A DNA stretch of 64,000 nt from Gnetum montanum (Eukaryota > Streptophyta > Gnetopsida > Gnetales > Gnetaceae): assembly GCA_015680685.1 (NCBI GenBank), contig MNCI01015552.1, forward strand, positions 80,047 to 144,046. The letters are read 5' to 3'. Shown here piece by piece: positions 10,991 through 22,000 of the stretch. The notes beneath the pieces are model-generated. The model was not told where the DNA came from. It made no database searches and saw only the letters and a list, made by a program, of their open reading frames with translations. Each line of letters opens with the position of its first letter. Within the stretch, counting starts at the first letter, position 1. Position numbers and translations under genes: made by a program.

Positions 10991-12685
10991 TTAAACACCA
11001 CTAATTTCGGCCTAGCACTTTGAAATGGAAATGACTCAAGCCCTTTCAAAGTTTCAGAGACAAAATTTGGCTAAAGCATGGCATTCACACTGACTTGGAA
11101 CTCATGAATGCTAAATGCTGTGAGCATGCTGCAGTGTGAACTCCAACGTGACCAAATTTTTTGACCCTCAAACCTCCAAATCAAGTTACAACAATCAAAT
11201 TTTTAGAAGAGAAAATCAATCTTCAGGGTTCATCATCGACAACCTCTGACTTCAATCTCTAGAATCTACAAATTTTAAGTCAAAAATTGCAAATTTTTAT
11301 AGGTGTTTGTAGGTGACGCTACAGGTTACGCTGTAGTCAGCGTGACCACAGTGTGACCTACCCAAAATAGCCAGCATGACCTACTCAAAACCACTCAAAT
11401 CCAAGCTCAAATTCTAGATTCCATAGTTAAACACATTCAGGCAGCAAATCCAAGCTTCAGAATCCAAAAAATGGTGTCAAAAGGTCAAGATTTCCTCACT
11501 CACGCTGGAGGTCATGTTGGGCATGAGTGTAGTGTCCACACGCTGGACGCTGGGCACATTAGATGCTGGACACACGCTAGAGGTCATGCTAGGTGTGAGT
11601 GCAGCATGATCATAAATCAACTCACACTAAAGCTAAACTCAACTCTAAAGGCACATCAACTCATGTTGGAAGCCCTGGTCAAACAGAGATGCCCTGAATA
11701 GCCTCAAATCAACATCTTGACGTCCTGCAGCACTCGATCCATGGTCAAGCGAGCCAGGTCAAATTTCTCTTATTGTACATTTCATTGTAAGTCCCCATTT
11801 GTGTTAGGCCCTCATGGTCTAAATTAAATGTACTTTCATGGGCTTGAGTAACCCATGAGTTGTAAAGTGCAATGTATCTGGTCAAGAACATAGCTTGCCA
11901 ACACACATCCAACTCTTGCCGACACACATCCAACTCGTACACAACTTTCCATTGGACACATGTCACTTTATCCATTTTTCTATTAGATCCAACCATTGAT
12001 CCCATTCTAGAATTCCACACTCGAGCCTGACCCAGCCCTATAAATACCCTGTCAATTCACAAGAACCAGGGTTGGCAATTGGAGATATTGGCAATTTTGA
12101 GAAAATACAAGAACCTACAATCCTTGGGCGCTCAGCACACCTGACTGTTGGCATCCAAGCACTTCTCACATTCATCACATCACATCATCACATCATCACA
12201 TTACATCACTCCGGGGCTAGGCATTTGACCTACCATCTACATGCAACTACGCTTTGACCGGTGCACATCGTTTCTAAGCAATATAATTCCATTCATTTTG
12301 CCAACCAAACATTATTTCTGTTATTCTATTTTATATTTAGTTTACATTCTATTTACATTCTATTTACATTCATTTTATGTTCAATTTAGTTTATGTTCTT
12401 TCTATGTCTTACATTTACATTTATGTCTTACGTCTTATGTCTTACGTTTACATTTTATGCGCATTTCACACGTTTTAAGACATCAGTTATGATAACCCCA
12501 ACACAAGCTATAGTTTATGCTTGGGGAAGTCCTTGGTTGATTTGCATGCAGACCATTCAAGGCACTCTACCTTCATTCCCTTTTCTAACTTGCCGTCAAG
12601 TGAAGGTAGGGTTAGCTATGCCTGCCTAACGATCTTTAGGTATCTGTTTCCTTCTAGCCTTACACCAACAATTTAGGTTAGTACA
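10991..12685 (+). mobile_element. 5' LTR of element B
   Basis: A 1695-bp LTR aligned end to end with 25956-27632. The expected TG start is mutated to TT; the end is ...GTACA. It contains many copies of CACGCTGGAGGTCATGCTGG-like words, a TATA box (CTATAAATACC, 12038-12048) and, downstream, CATCACATCATCACATC repeats. Most visible differences from the 3' LTR are transitions. Confidence 0.9.
12038..12048 (+). promoter_or_regulatory. TATA box in 5' LTR of element B
   Basis: CTATAAATACC lies about 1.05 kb into the LTR. The same box is kept in the 3' LTR (26988-26998). It is the likely core promoter for the element's genomic RNA. Confidence 0.6.
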
Positions 12686-12687
12686 GT

Positions 12688-12710
12688 TTTTGGTGCTAGA
12701 AGGAGGGCCA
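12688..12710 (+). other. Putative primer-binding site, element B
   Basis: Immediately after the LTR the sequence reads TTTTGGTGCTAGAAGGAGGG. Position and TGG start fit a primer-binding site. The tRNA could not be named from sequence alone. Confidence 0.5.
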
Positions 12711-12788
12711 ACTTGCTTATTGTTTGTTAAAAAATTGATCATGCTACCTATCAAAACTTTTTCATCTTATCCCTATGAGTCTCTTGTC

Positions 12789-12909
12789 CCTGTTGGTCAT
12801 GTTGAGCTTGCTCCTATTGGTCACACTGAGCTTGCTCATGTTGGTCACGTTGAGCTTGCTCCCTGTTGGTCATGCTGAGTTTGCTCCCTATTGGTCACAC
12901 TGAGATTGT
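12789..12909 (+). repeat. 24-bp minisatellite in the leader of element B
   Basis: About five units of CCTGTTGGTCATGTTGAGCTTGCT, 24-25 bp each. The 24-bp units keep one frame open and encode repeats of P-V-G-H-V-E-L-A. The array sits between the primer-binding site and the gag start at 12964. Confidence 0.7.
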
Positions 12910-12963
12910 GTCATGATGGTTTCTTGCATTCCAAATCTTCTAGCCCAGTCTACCCACGTTCAT

Positions 12964-15354
12964 CATGGAATCCCCCCAAATCAACCCAGTAACACTGCCA
13001 ATTTTTGACTTTGGGGCCGAAACCTTGAACCCGGTGACTGCCATGGAATCCATAACTATCATTGAACAAGTAAACCCCCAAGGTCCTACATGCCAATCAC
13101 TTAGAATATAGGGCAAAGATCCTACCTATGCCACTCTTACACCCAAAGAGTATAACTTCATCTGTGTCAAAATCCAAGCCAACCTACCTATCAATCGTAC
13201 AGAAAGGGAAGTAAAACGAGACTATGAACTTATCCACAAAGGAGGTCGTGAATTCATCCCTTCATCATTTGACATAATCCCACTCTCTAAGCATCATCAT
13301 AGACTCATATCCCAACTTCTAATGGCTAGAAGTCAAGCCTTACAGCTACCTCCAATAAAGCCTCAAGATGAAGAAGATGACTTTGCAGCCCAATTTGAAC
13401 ATGGAGATTCATACCATACCGTTAGCCCCCATGTCCACACAAACCCACTATTTCAACCTTTCCAAGAAGAGAAAATATTTCCATCACTAGCTTCCTTGTG
13501 GAAAGTAGCCATTCACATTCCCATATTCTCGAAGTCCAACGTTCAAACTAACGCATCTACTACCATCGTACCATTGCAAACACAATCCCAATAGCTTCCT
13601 CCTCAGACTAATGCAGGAATGACTTCCCGACCTTAAGTGATTGGGATGCCATCGGTCATACCTGCTTCCACGTCCATCCATTTTATACCTCAAGTGCAAA
13701 TCCAACAAGCACCAATGATCACTTCACAACTAGTGACTCAGTAGTGGGTCCCACTAGCTATTTAGCAAAACCCACCTACTCATTACAGTGTACCACATCC
13801 CATGATCTCAACCCTGAATACCATCCCACCACAAAAAATGTTAGCCCAACAACCTCTCTTTCCACAAACAATGCAATAATTAAATCATTATCATCCACAA
13901 TCCACCCAATCCACTGGTTTGCCTACCACCCAAGAATGGGCAGACATACAAAAAATGATGTACTCGTTGGTAGAAGAATTAAAATGCCTTAAGACTTTGA
14001 ATAATGAAGAAGTCAAGGTACTAGATTTCTATCAAGATGACCCAATTGACCCCTCAGTCCCACCCTTAACCTTTCCAAAGGAAGTCTCATTACCTTAGTT
14101 GACCAAGTACAATGGAGAGGGAGACCCAAATGCCCACCTAGTGACATTTTGACTCGAAAGTCTTTTGCTTTAGGCATGACCCCATGTAATTCTGCGTGTG
14201 TTTGCTATGTTCCTAACTGGAAAAGCCTTAGACTAGTATTGAGCCTTACCCTATAGCTCCATATCTTCTCTGGAAGATTTATTGCACTAGTTTTTCATCC
14301 ATTTCAAATACAATCTAAAGCCTGAAGCCATGTTAGATAACTTGATTTAAATTAAACAAGCACCTTTATCCAAAGATGGAGTGCAACCTTGAATGAACTT
14401 CACGAGCCTATTCCTAAAACATATCTACTTACCATCCTTAAGATAGCTGCAAATGACTTCATTAAATCGAAGCTTTACTACTTAAAACCTCGTACCTTGA
14501 GTCAAGAATTTGTACAAATTAAAGACATAGAAGAAGCTACACAAACAAGCAATGACCTAGCTTACTTTACCTTTAGGAACCAACATACCAAGAAAGATAA
14601 ATCCAAGACAAGAGTAGCAGTAGTGATTGAGTCAACCCGACCTAGCCATCTAGGACAAAAGGGAAAATAGCTTGCTGTCTCAAAGGGCTATGAAGGAAAT
14701 ACACCCACGCCTATACCTGAAACTTCCTCAAATAGAAAAACTAACATAGGTCACACTCGCACATTCAAAAGAAAAGACCCCGCTCAATATACACCCTTGC
14801 CTATGAAGCCATCACAATTTCTTGACCAAATTCTAAAGGCCGTGTTAATCAAACATTAACAAATGTTCCCTGTGGCGTCTCAAAGACATGATCGATTCTA
14901 TGAATTGGCTAAGAATCCAGACCTAACAACAATTGATGAACCCTCCATTCTAAAAGGCTTGAGGTTAGATAGGTTTTTCAAGTATCACCAATGACCTGGG
15001 CATGGAATTGATTACTGTTTCACTTTAAAATAGGATATACAATGCATGATTGATAGGGGTGAAGTAGTATTTAATGAGGCAAACCAAGTAAGATCCCAAA
15101 ACCAATCCATGGGGGTCTACAAGGATCCTCTCAACACTAATGATGCACCATATGTGATTAACACTATCCATGTGAAAGATAGAAAAAACGTTTTGCAAAA
15201 ACGTTTTGCGATTCGCAGGCCTTCGGAAAACACACCTACCCGAACATATCCTCAAACTCCTTTCATTATGCACACATTCCCCACACCACCAAAGAAGTTC
15301 GTTATCTGTATACCTCCTTCTGTTGTAGCCACAACCACACCATCTAAAAATTGA
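12964..15354 (+). pseudogene. Gag remnant, element B
   Basis: The start at 12964 opens M-E-S-P-Q-I-N-P-V-T. The N-terminal half is Gln/Pro-rich. The capsid block starts at about 14100 with T-K-Y-N-G-E-G-D-P-N-A-H-L, the Tat Gag pattern (Y-x-G-x-x-D-P-x-x-H-L). A nucleocapsid knuckle at 14977-15018 has the Tat spacing C-x2-H-x4-H-x4-C, but the first Cys is Phe and a stop lies inside. After it comes I-D-R-G-E-V-V-F. The frame changes near 14390 and several stops (TAG, TGA) are present, so no Gag protein can be made. Confidence 0.75.
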
Positions 15355-15925
15355 CCCATTCCCTTCATGATCGAGGTGCTAAAATGCCCTAATACAAATC
15401 CCACCTCCATTTCCCTACGACCTCTGTAAGAACATCTTGTCAATAGACTAACAAGAGAATGTTTGGAAAGAGAAAACCATCGATACAAATTGGGACCACC
15501 AAAGCCAACACTGCTAAATGTTGTTCCCATGGGTCCATCCATTAATAAGCCTGGTACAAGTCATCAAAATGAGAATAATGTCACGAGTCATGTCCCAAAC
15601 CCAACATCCTCAACTACTAATGTAAAAACCCCTCCATGAGAAATATGAATGTTGGGTCAAATGGACCAAATCCCTACAGACAAGGGTGCCCCAAACGGTA
15701 AAGACATAGTGAGTGCGTTAGCCCAGGTTACACAAGCTTTAAAGCAAAAGAATACTTCTCTAAGTCTATATGACCTAGTAATGACTTCACCAATAGAACG
15801 AGAGGCTCTTGTGCATATGTTGACATCGGTCCCTATTAGTGAGGACCTTCCTGCAGATGAAAATATTTATATATATACATGGAATAACAAAGTAACGAAA
15901 AAATGCAACCATTTTATACCACAAT
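15355..15925 (+). pseudogene. Gag-protease linker and start of protease, element B
   Basis: The stretch 15700-15870 reads A-L-K-Q-K-N-T-S-L-S-L-Y-D-L-V-M-T-S-P-I, then E-R-E-A-L. This is the segment found just upstream of protease in Tat elements (S-L-W-D-L-L-M-S-S-P-x-H-R-x-A-L). It continues E-D-L-P-A-D-E-N-I-Y-I, where protease would begin, but no D-x-G active site follows. Similarity stops at about 15925, where the antisense gene region starts. The protease core is missing from the element. Confidence 0.6.
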
Positions 15926-18909
15926 TTAATACAAATCATTACATGAGTCTTTATACATTCTATCAAACATCCAAAAATCCAAAAACACTTAACAACTTAA
16001 AAGCTCATGGATGGGGTTGATCCCCAAGATCCTCTTCATCATCTGCTCCTACTCCATTAGGGCTAGCTCCATCATTAACATGTCCCTACAAATAGAAAAT
16101 AGAAAACAAAACAAAACAATTAAGGATAATAAAGCAAAACTTAAACACAAAAATCAGAAAAAAAATAACACCAAAACAAAAAAAATAGATGCCACAATAA
16201 AATACTCACAAATGAGGAAGGCCCCAAGTTGGTCTCCAAATGTCATAGAATCTCCTTTTTGGGCACGTTTGCCCAATCCTCCTCCAAGCCAAGGTCAATA
16301 CCAGTGAGTGCTTTGTCTTTGTCCACTAGGGTCCAAGTAGGGTGCTCAAGAGAAAACACGCCTATCACAGTCTCCCTACAGGTGGTGGTAATCATTCTCT
16401 CTGGAGATCCCTCCACCTCAGTGCACTCGATAAACCTATCATAATAAGGCCACAAACCTAACCCATCGATGAACGTCTCTGCCCGATGATGTTTAACTGA
16501 TTCCTCCTTCAGCCATTTCTTATACTAATGCTTGTGGTCCTTTTGGTCTTGGCCCTACTTTCGTACTTTGGCAGCAAAGGATTTCCAATCTTGACATTTC
16601 CTATTCAAAAAATCTATCTATGCTCCCTATTCTGCTAAGTCCCATGTAGCCTACACTTTACTATTTAAAATCGTCTAATAACGTGCGTAGGTGATTTCGG
16701 ATGAGTGCCATGTGTTATCACTAGATCACCTAGCAATAGCAAAGTCATAACGAGATTGGAGATCCCTTTTCTCCTCTCTCTCTTTTGCTAATGTCTCCTT
16801 CAGTGTGTGAACCTGATTCCATAGATACTCAGTCAAAAGCCTTAGAGTCCAAACTGTCTTGAAATTTTGTATGATGCAACCAGAAACTACATCATAGATC
16901 TTTATTGGAACCTACTCGATATCCCCTAGTAACTCAGGGAGAGCATCAATGTTGATAGCTTTAGAAGGATCCCATTGGAGTTTGGCACTTGCAAGTGCAT
17001 ACATAAATTAGACATGGTCAAAAATAGACATAAAGAAACACAGTAAAACCAGAAACTTAGCATGACATGTAATGTACACACACCTAGTTTAGGATGAGCT
17101 TCTTGTAAGTGGTTAACCACCTCATCAATAATGCCCATAATAAAATCCATTTTGCTAGGCATCTTAAGCCATGGCCTCAATGGGTCAGTTGATGTGGGAC
17201 GAGTAGGGGAGGTTTCTTCAATTAGATCCTTCATCCCTAACGCTGCTTCCCAAGACATAGGTGCCTTAGAAATTTCAGCACCTACTCCAAAGAAGTCAAA
17301 ATAATCATGGACAACACATAAAAGTCAAAAGATACAGAATCTAGATTGAGCTAAAGAGGAACATACCAAGAAGACCTTCACTGTCTAGCCTGGGTGGATC
17401 ACCAAGCTATAAAGACCTGTCAAAGAAACCATCAAGAACATCCCTTTCATCACTTGAATTCCTAAGTGCATCCAAGGCCTCCTCCACAAGCCTTGTTCCC
17501 ATGTTACTTGTCCCCTCCTCCTCTTGTGTGGCAAGAATTTCTCCTTCCTCGATTACGTCTTCATTTTCTTTTCCTTCCTCCTCAGGTATCGGAGCTAGGA
17601 CCTCTCTCTCCTCCTTTGGACTTTGCAATAACACCAAAACAGTAAAGTTAGATATAACTCATAAGTACATCCAATGGAAATATGAACCAAAAAAGAAAAT
17701 ATATAAGAATGAAGCAAATCACTTACCTTCCACTAGTAGTATAAACTGAATCTTCCTTTTCCTTGGGGGTCTCACATCTGAGGTAGATTCCCTCGCATGT
17801 TCCTACCTCTTCACCTTTGCCTTGGACTTTCTAATAGTTTCACTAATCAAACATTCAGCTCTCTTAATAGATGCATGCAGCCTAGGCGGTTCTACTCCCA
17901 AGCTATCATGAGAATGATGAGAACGGTTGGTCATACCTCCGCTAGTAATTGATACAAACTCCCCAATGTCTTCTGGCAAGTCCTGGGATCTAGTGGTGCT
18001 ATATAAGTGGCAAATCCAATGGTGGGATAATTACGAACAGTCTCTCAAAATGTGGTGGTTATCCTCATGAACTACTAGGAATTCAATGAACCTACACAAG
18101 TATCCCACAAAGAAAGCAAAGGTGAAGTGGGATTTTGCATGAATGCTTGAACACAACCTGATAATTTTCCCATGAAGGCCAGATCCTAGATATTGTGCCC
18201 AATTGTATTACATGTCTATTTCCAAAACTACATGCATCACATGCACAGACTCGATCCCAAGGTTTCTCCCTTGAGAAAGAGATTTGGGAAACACCCGTGC
18301 CCAAAAGAGAGGATACAAGAAGTTCACTTCCATTGATCAGGTATCCTCTTGCATGGCAAATCCCTTAGGGCCCTTAGACAAACCTAACCACTACTCAAGC
18401 TCCCTTATAACTTGTCCATCCTTAGTTGCTTTATCCATGACTACCGTAGCACCATTCATAGGAACTCCAAAAATATTAGAGAGAAACTTAGTGGTTAGGT
18501 GGAATGATACCTTTACTCCCTGAACCCATGTAGTAAAATGAGAGACATCACCACTAAAAGAGTCAACAATCGTAACCATATCAGTAGTTGGAATGATAGG
18601 AGTCAAGGCTATAAATAAGTCCATCAAACCAGCTTGGGTGAGGTGACCAATAATCAAATCAGAAACTCACTTTTGTAACCACTTCTGTGATTGATCTACC
18701 TCCTGTACTTTGTAAAAAGCATAGCCTTAGTACGCCATGTAATAATAGTAACTTCTTCAGGGGGGGGGGGGGGGGNGGGAGTCAACAAGGGCCATCTTGG
18801 TTTGATCTAACACTGCAACACGAAGAATGGGGCCTGCCATAAATGTCTCTAGTGCTTTAAAGCAAGCTCACCATCATCATTGTGCATCCTATGTTCATAA
18901 CAATGGGGC

Positions 18910-18996
18910 CTACATAGGAAAAAAATGTTTGCATTCAGATGACGACATAGAATTAAAAAGAAATCACAAGTTAAAGTAAGATACAAAGGAGCATAC
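18910..18996 (-). other. Intron 2 of the antisense gene
   Basis: An 87-nt intron: donor AATAG|GTATGC, acceptor TTTTTTTCCTATGTAG|G. Its short size, strong pyrimidine tract and exact plant-type sites make it the clearest intron of this gene. Confidence 0.75.
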
Positions 18997-19429
18997 CTAT
19001 TCACTTTGTATACCATCTCGGGTGGGTTCTGAAATAAGGTATGCACATGAAGAGCTAGGAAAAGTGTGTTGTTACTATTGTAATGACCATAGATAGGCAA
19101 CTCCCACACATGAGTTAAAGGGTGAGTTGATCTAGGACCCTCAATAGGGCCTCCCTCAACTCTAAAAATCCCCTCATCAATATCAGTGATAGAGGCTAGC
19201 ATGTCTTGTGAAGACCTGAGCAAAACAGTCTCAATAATATCACGGGCAATCTGTTCACTTAGATGAGACCATATGACAACACTGAAATTTTGCAGTATAA
19301 ATGACAGGATGAAACCATATTGCATGGGGCCCAATTCACATGTCATGGAGAGGTGTGTCTGGCACAAGGGGGCCAAACCAAGCAAGTACCCCAACTAGCT
19401 TAATAACGAGGAGAGAAGATTTAAGTCCC

Positions 19430-20695
19430 CTGCACATAACCGAAACATTGGGTAAGTGAGAAATTTAGGAACTAACAATAGATCAACATCACATAAAACC
19501 AAAAAATCACATAAACAAACATCACACCCTATGAGACAAGGACACTAACATCTATTTAGTGTAATCTTATGCTTACTGGGGCACATTGAAATCAGTTTCA
19601 AAGAAAATCCATGTTTAAATCGTTAATCCTAAAAATAAAAATAAAAAATATAAACAATATAAAATTTAGAAATCATTGAACATCCTCTCAAAGGCAACTC
19701 CTCCAACAATCATGCTAGCTACACCAAGTCAAGTTGGCCTGTAACCAAGTCACGTTGGGCTTTCCCACATTCTAGCTCACGCTAGGAGCTGCTACTTGTT
19801 CTAAAAACGTCCTCCTTGAAAAGCCCAAAATTCAAAAGTCAAAATCACCCTGCCTTGGGGGTGAAAACCGAGAAATCAAAATCACCCTACCTCGAGGGAA
19901 AAAATTGAGAAATCAAAGTCATGATGCATGGGGGCAAAAACTAAAAAATTAAAGTCACGTTGCATGGGGGCGAAAATTGAAAAATCAAAGTCATGCTGCA
20001 TAGGGTAAAAAAACTGAAAATTCAAGTCACGCTGCCGAGGGGAGAAAATTAAAAAATACAAGGGGTCACATTGTCCCAGGGTAGAAAACTAAAAATTCAA
20101 AATCATGCTCACTTGGCAGCCGAAAAATGCACAGAGTCACGCTGCACCAAGAGCCAAAATTCTATAACCCATGTTGCTCTCTAGAAATTGAAAAACCTTT
20201 TCCAAGAATTACAGAACATACTGTCCCCAAAGCTAAAAATTTAAGACATCGCTGCCCTAGGACTAAATCCAAAAACCACATGAAAAATTCAAAATTTTAG
20301 TCACGCTAAAGTTCCCCAAGAAATGAATTTTTTTACAGTCACGCTGCCCTCTAAAATCAAAAAGCTTTACCTCAAAATTTCGAAGTCACTTAGTCCATTC
20401 CCTGTCCAAAAAAAATTTAGAAAATTTGCAAGTAACACTGAATTTTGTAGTCATGTTGCCAAAGAGGGCAAGATGCTCACGATGCCAAGAAGGCAGATAA
20501 AAAAATTCCAGGCTCATGTTTTAAGAGAAATAAAAAGGGAAGAATGAAACCCTGTGTCCCTAGCCAAAATAAAAAATTCATAGCTCATGCTATTCATGCC
20601 ATACCAAAAATTTCAAAAATTGCAGCCACAAATTCTCACCCTAGGTAATGCTACTTGCAAAAATGCCAAAGAAAAATTAGGGGCAAGGAATTTAC
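19430..20695 (-). other. Intron 1 of the antisense gene
   Basis: Donor CTGCACAG|GTAAATTCC at 20695, acceptor GGTTATGTGCAG|GGG at 19430. At 1266 nt it is the longest intron and carries a 36-37-bp tandem array. No other gene was seen in it; a 74-codon plus-strand frame at 20323-20547 lies in repetitive sequence. Confidence 0.6.
19839..20080 (-). repeat. 36-37-bp tandem repeat array
   Basis: About six to seven units of the form AAGTCACGTTGCATGGGGGC plus GAAAATTGAAAAATCA. The first two units are 37 bp and later ones 36 bp. More divergent units with the TCACGCTGC core continue to about 20460. The array lies inside intron 1 of the antisense gene. Confidence 0.75.
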
Positions 20696-20835
20696 CTGTG
20701 CAGGGCCTTCTTCCACGTTGGAATCTTGACTTGGGGGAAATGTTGGAGGAGCTCTTCACTCTCCTCCATGAATGGTAGGGTTGTCTACTTCCTTTCCTTG
20801 CCCCTAGTTGCCTTCCCCTTACCCTTGTCTTTCAT

Positions 20836-21600
20836 GGTCACATTGACACTGACGTTAATGCGTTGGCTCACACTACACTCTAGTCACGCTACCCTTCAAG
20901 TTCCAACAATTCACGTTAAGAAAAATGAGGCCTCGTATTTCAAAAACCCTCTTTTCTATTTCCCCCTTGGTAATTTATTTAATTAATTTATTTTTTGGGC
21001 CTTTTATTTTAGTTCCTCTTCTTATTTTAATTACACATCTTTGCCTTATGCTTGCCTAAATTTCCTTATCATTCCAATCCCCCAAAATTAGGCCCAAAAT
21101 TTCCTATGAACAAAGGAGGAAAGTGCTAAAAATCAACACTTTAAAATCTTTCATGACCTTATTGTCCACTCGAAAATTTAAAATTTAAATATAGAGTTTA
21201 AAAGTCAAAAAAGCTTTAAATTTAAAAATAGTGCACACACTAAGTTTAAATGACAAGTCAACATGTGGCCCAGTATGTGGCCCGGTATGGCCTTAAACTG
21301 CCATGTGGCCTAGAATTGGCTTAAACTTCCATGTGGTCCGGTATGGCCTTAAAATGCCATGTGGCTTGGTATCACCTTAAACTGCCATGTGGCCCAGAAT
21401 GGACTTAAACTTCCATGTGGCCTGGTATGGCCTTAAACTTCCATGTGGCCCAGTATGACCTTAGACTGCCATGACTTCCACCGTGTCTTCTAATTTTGTC
21501 AGTACATCATTTAATTATCCTATGTTTGTTTACACTTTGTAACTCTCCTACCAAGGGAGTGTCTCTTACTTTGCTCCTATTTTAATTGGCAGGAGTGAAC
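20836..21600. other. Region upstream of the antisense gene, with 28-bp array
   Basis: No coding sequence was seen. This would hold the promoter of the antisense gene, but no TATA box could be placed with confidence. The sequence TTTTAATTGGCAG|GAG ending at 21595 on the plus strand looks like a splice acceptor in the sense direction. Confidence 0.35.
21261..21473 (+). repeat. 28-bp tandem repeat array
   Basis: Six clear units from 21301 of CCATGTGGCC-x8-GGCCTTAAACTT type, exactly 28 bp each, preceded by partial units from 21261. The units differ mainly by transitions. The array sits between the antisense gene and the pol region of element B. Confidence 0.85.
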
Positions 21601-21684
21601 ACCATGGCCACTAACAATATCCTCTGAACATTGTCTCTCAGTGGACCATACTGAGATGTAGAAAGAGCGATCAACCTAGAATCC

Positions 21685-22000
21685 TTGGATCTAAATCTAT
21701 TCACCTATACCGATTTGATAGCCTCCACTCAAGAAATATTAGACTGGCCTAAAAATGTAGCTAAAACTCTAGATCTAGAAGCCAACAATATCACTAAAGA
21801 TCCTTTGGTTGAAATCCCCATCACCATAGTTAATGACGAAGCTAGAACCTTGAAATTAAGTGCCCTACTAGATCCACAACTCATAGGTGACATCGCTCAG
21901 GTGTTAAAAGACAACATAAAAATGTTTGCATGGTCATATATAGACATGCCAAGATTAGATCCCTGAATCATCTAACACAACATTATTCTTTATGAAAAAA
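21685..22000 (+). pseudogene. Protease-RT spacer of pol, element B
   Basis: A 93-codon open frame ends in F-A-W-S-Y-I-D-M-P-R-L-D-P, the segment that precedes RT in Tat and related elements (F-A-W-S-Y-x-D-M-P-G-L-D-P). It is open to TGA at 21964-21966; similarity then carries on into RT in other frames. This places the start of the RT part of the polyprotein. Confidence 0.75.

Larger units (their letters stand above)
16005..20835 (-). pseudogene. Antisense multi-exon gene inside element B (plant transposon protein-like)
   Basis: A minus-strand gene with about eight exons: 20835-20696, 19429-18997, 18909-~18780, ~18702-17727, 17620-17367, 17281-17084, 16987-16210 and 16085-16005. Introns have GT-AG ends, several with strong sites (donor GTAAGT at 17726, GTGAGT at 16209; acceptors after T/C-rich tracts). 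Phase is kept across the introns at 17366-17282 and 16209-16086, and the last exon ends in TGA at 16005. The N-terminus is Lys/Gly-rich (M-K-D-K-G-K-G-K-A). The middle (about 18650-18030) recalls the putative plant transposon protein domain (F-T-T-W-V-Q-G-V-K-V-S-F, I-F-G-V-P). The C-terminal part has an acidic segment, a coiled coil (L-K-E-T-L-A-K-E-R-E-E-K-R-D-L-Q) and an acidic tail. Stops are mostly TAG at Gln-like positions; some exon phases no longer match. Confidence 0.7.

Noticed and set aside
12170-12215. CATCACATCATCACATC tract as a CRISPR-like or satellite array
   Set aside because: A short simple-sequence tract inside the LTR of element B, present in both LTRs; no spacers.
15252-15542. 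96-codon minus-strand open frame opposite gag of element B
   Set aside because: It is the complement of the low-complexity Pro/Thr-rich gag region and has no motif of its own; no splice sites connect it to the antisense gene, which ends at 16005.
18761-18779. G run with an N, as a structural element
   Set aside because: A homopolymer with an unresolved base is more likely a sequencing problem; it also falls at an unclear exon-intron edge of the antisense gene.
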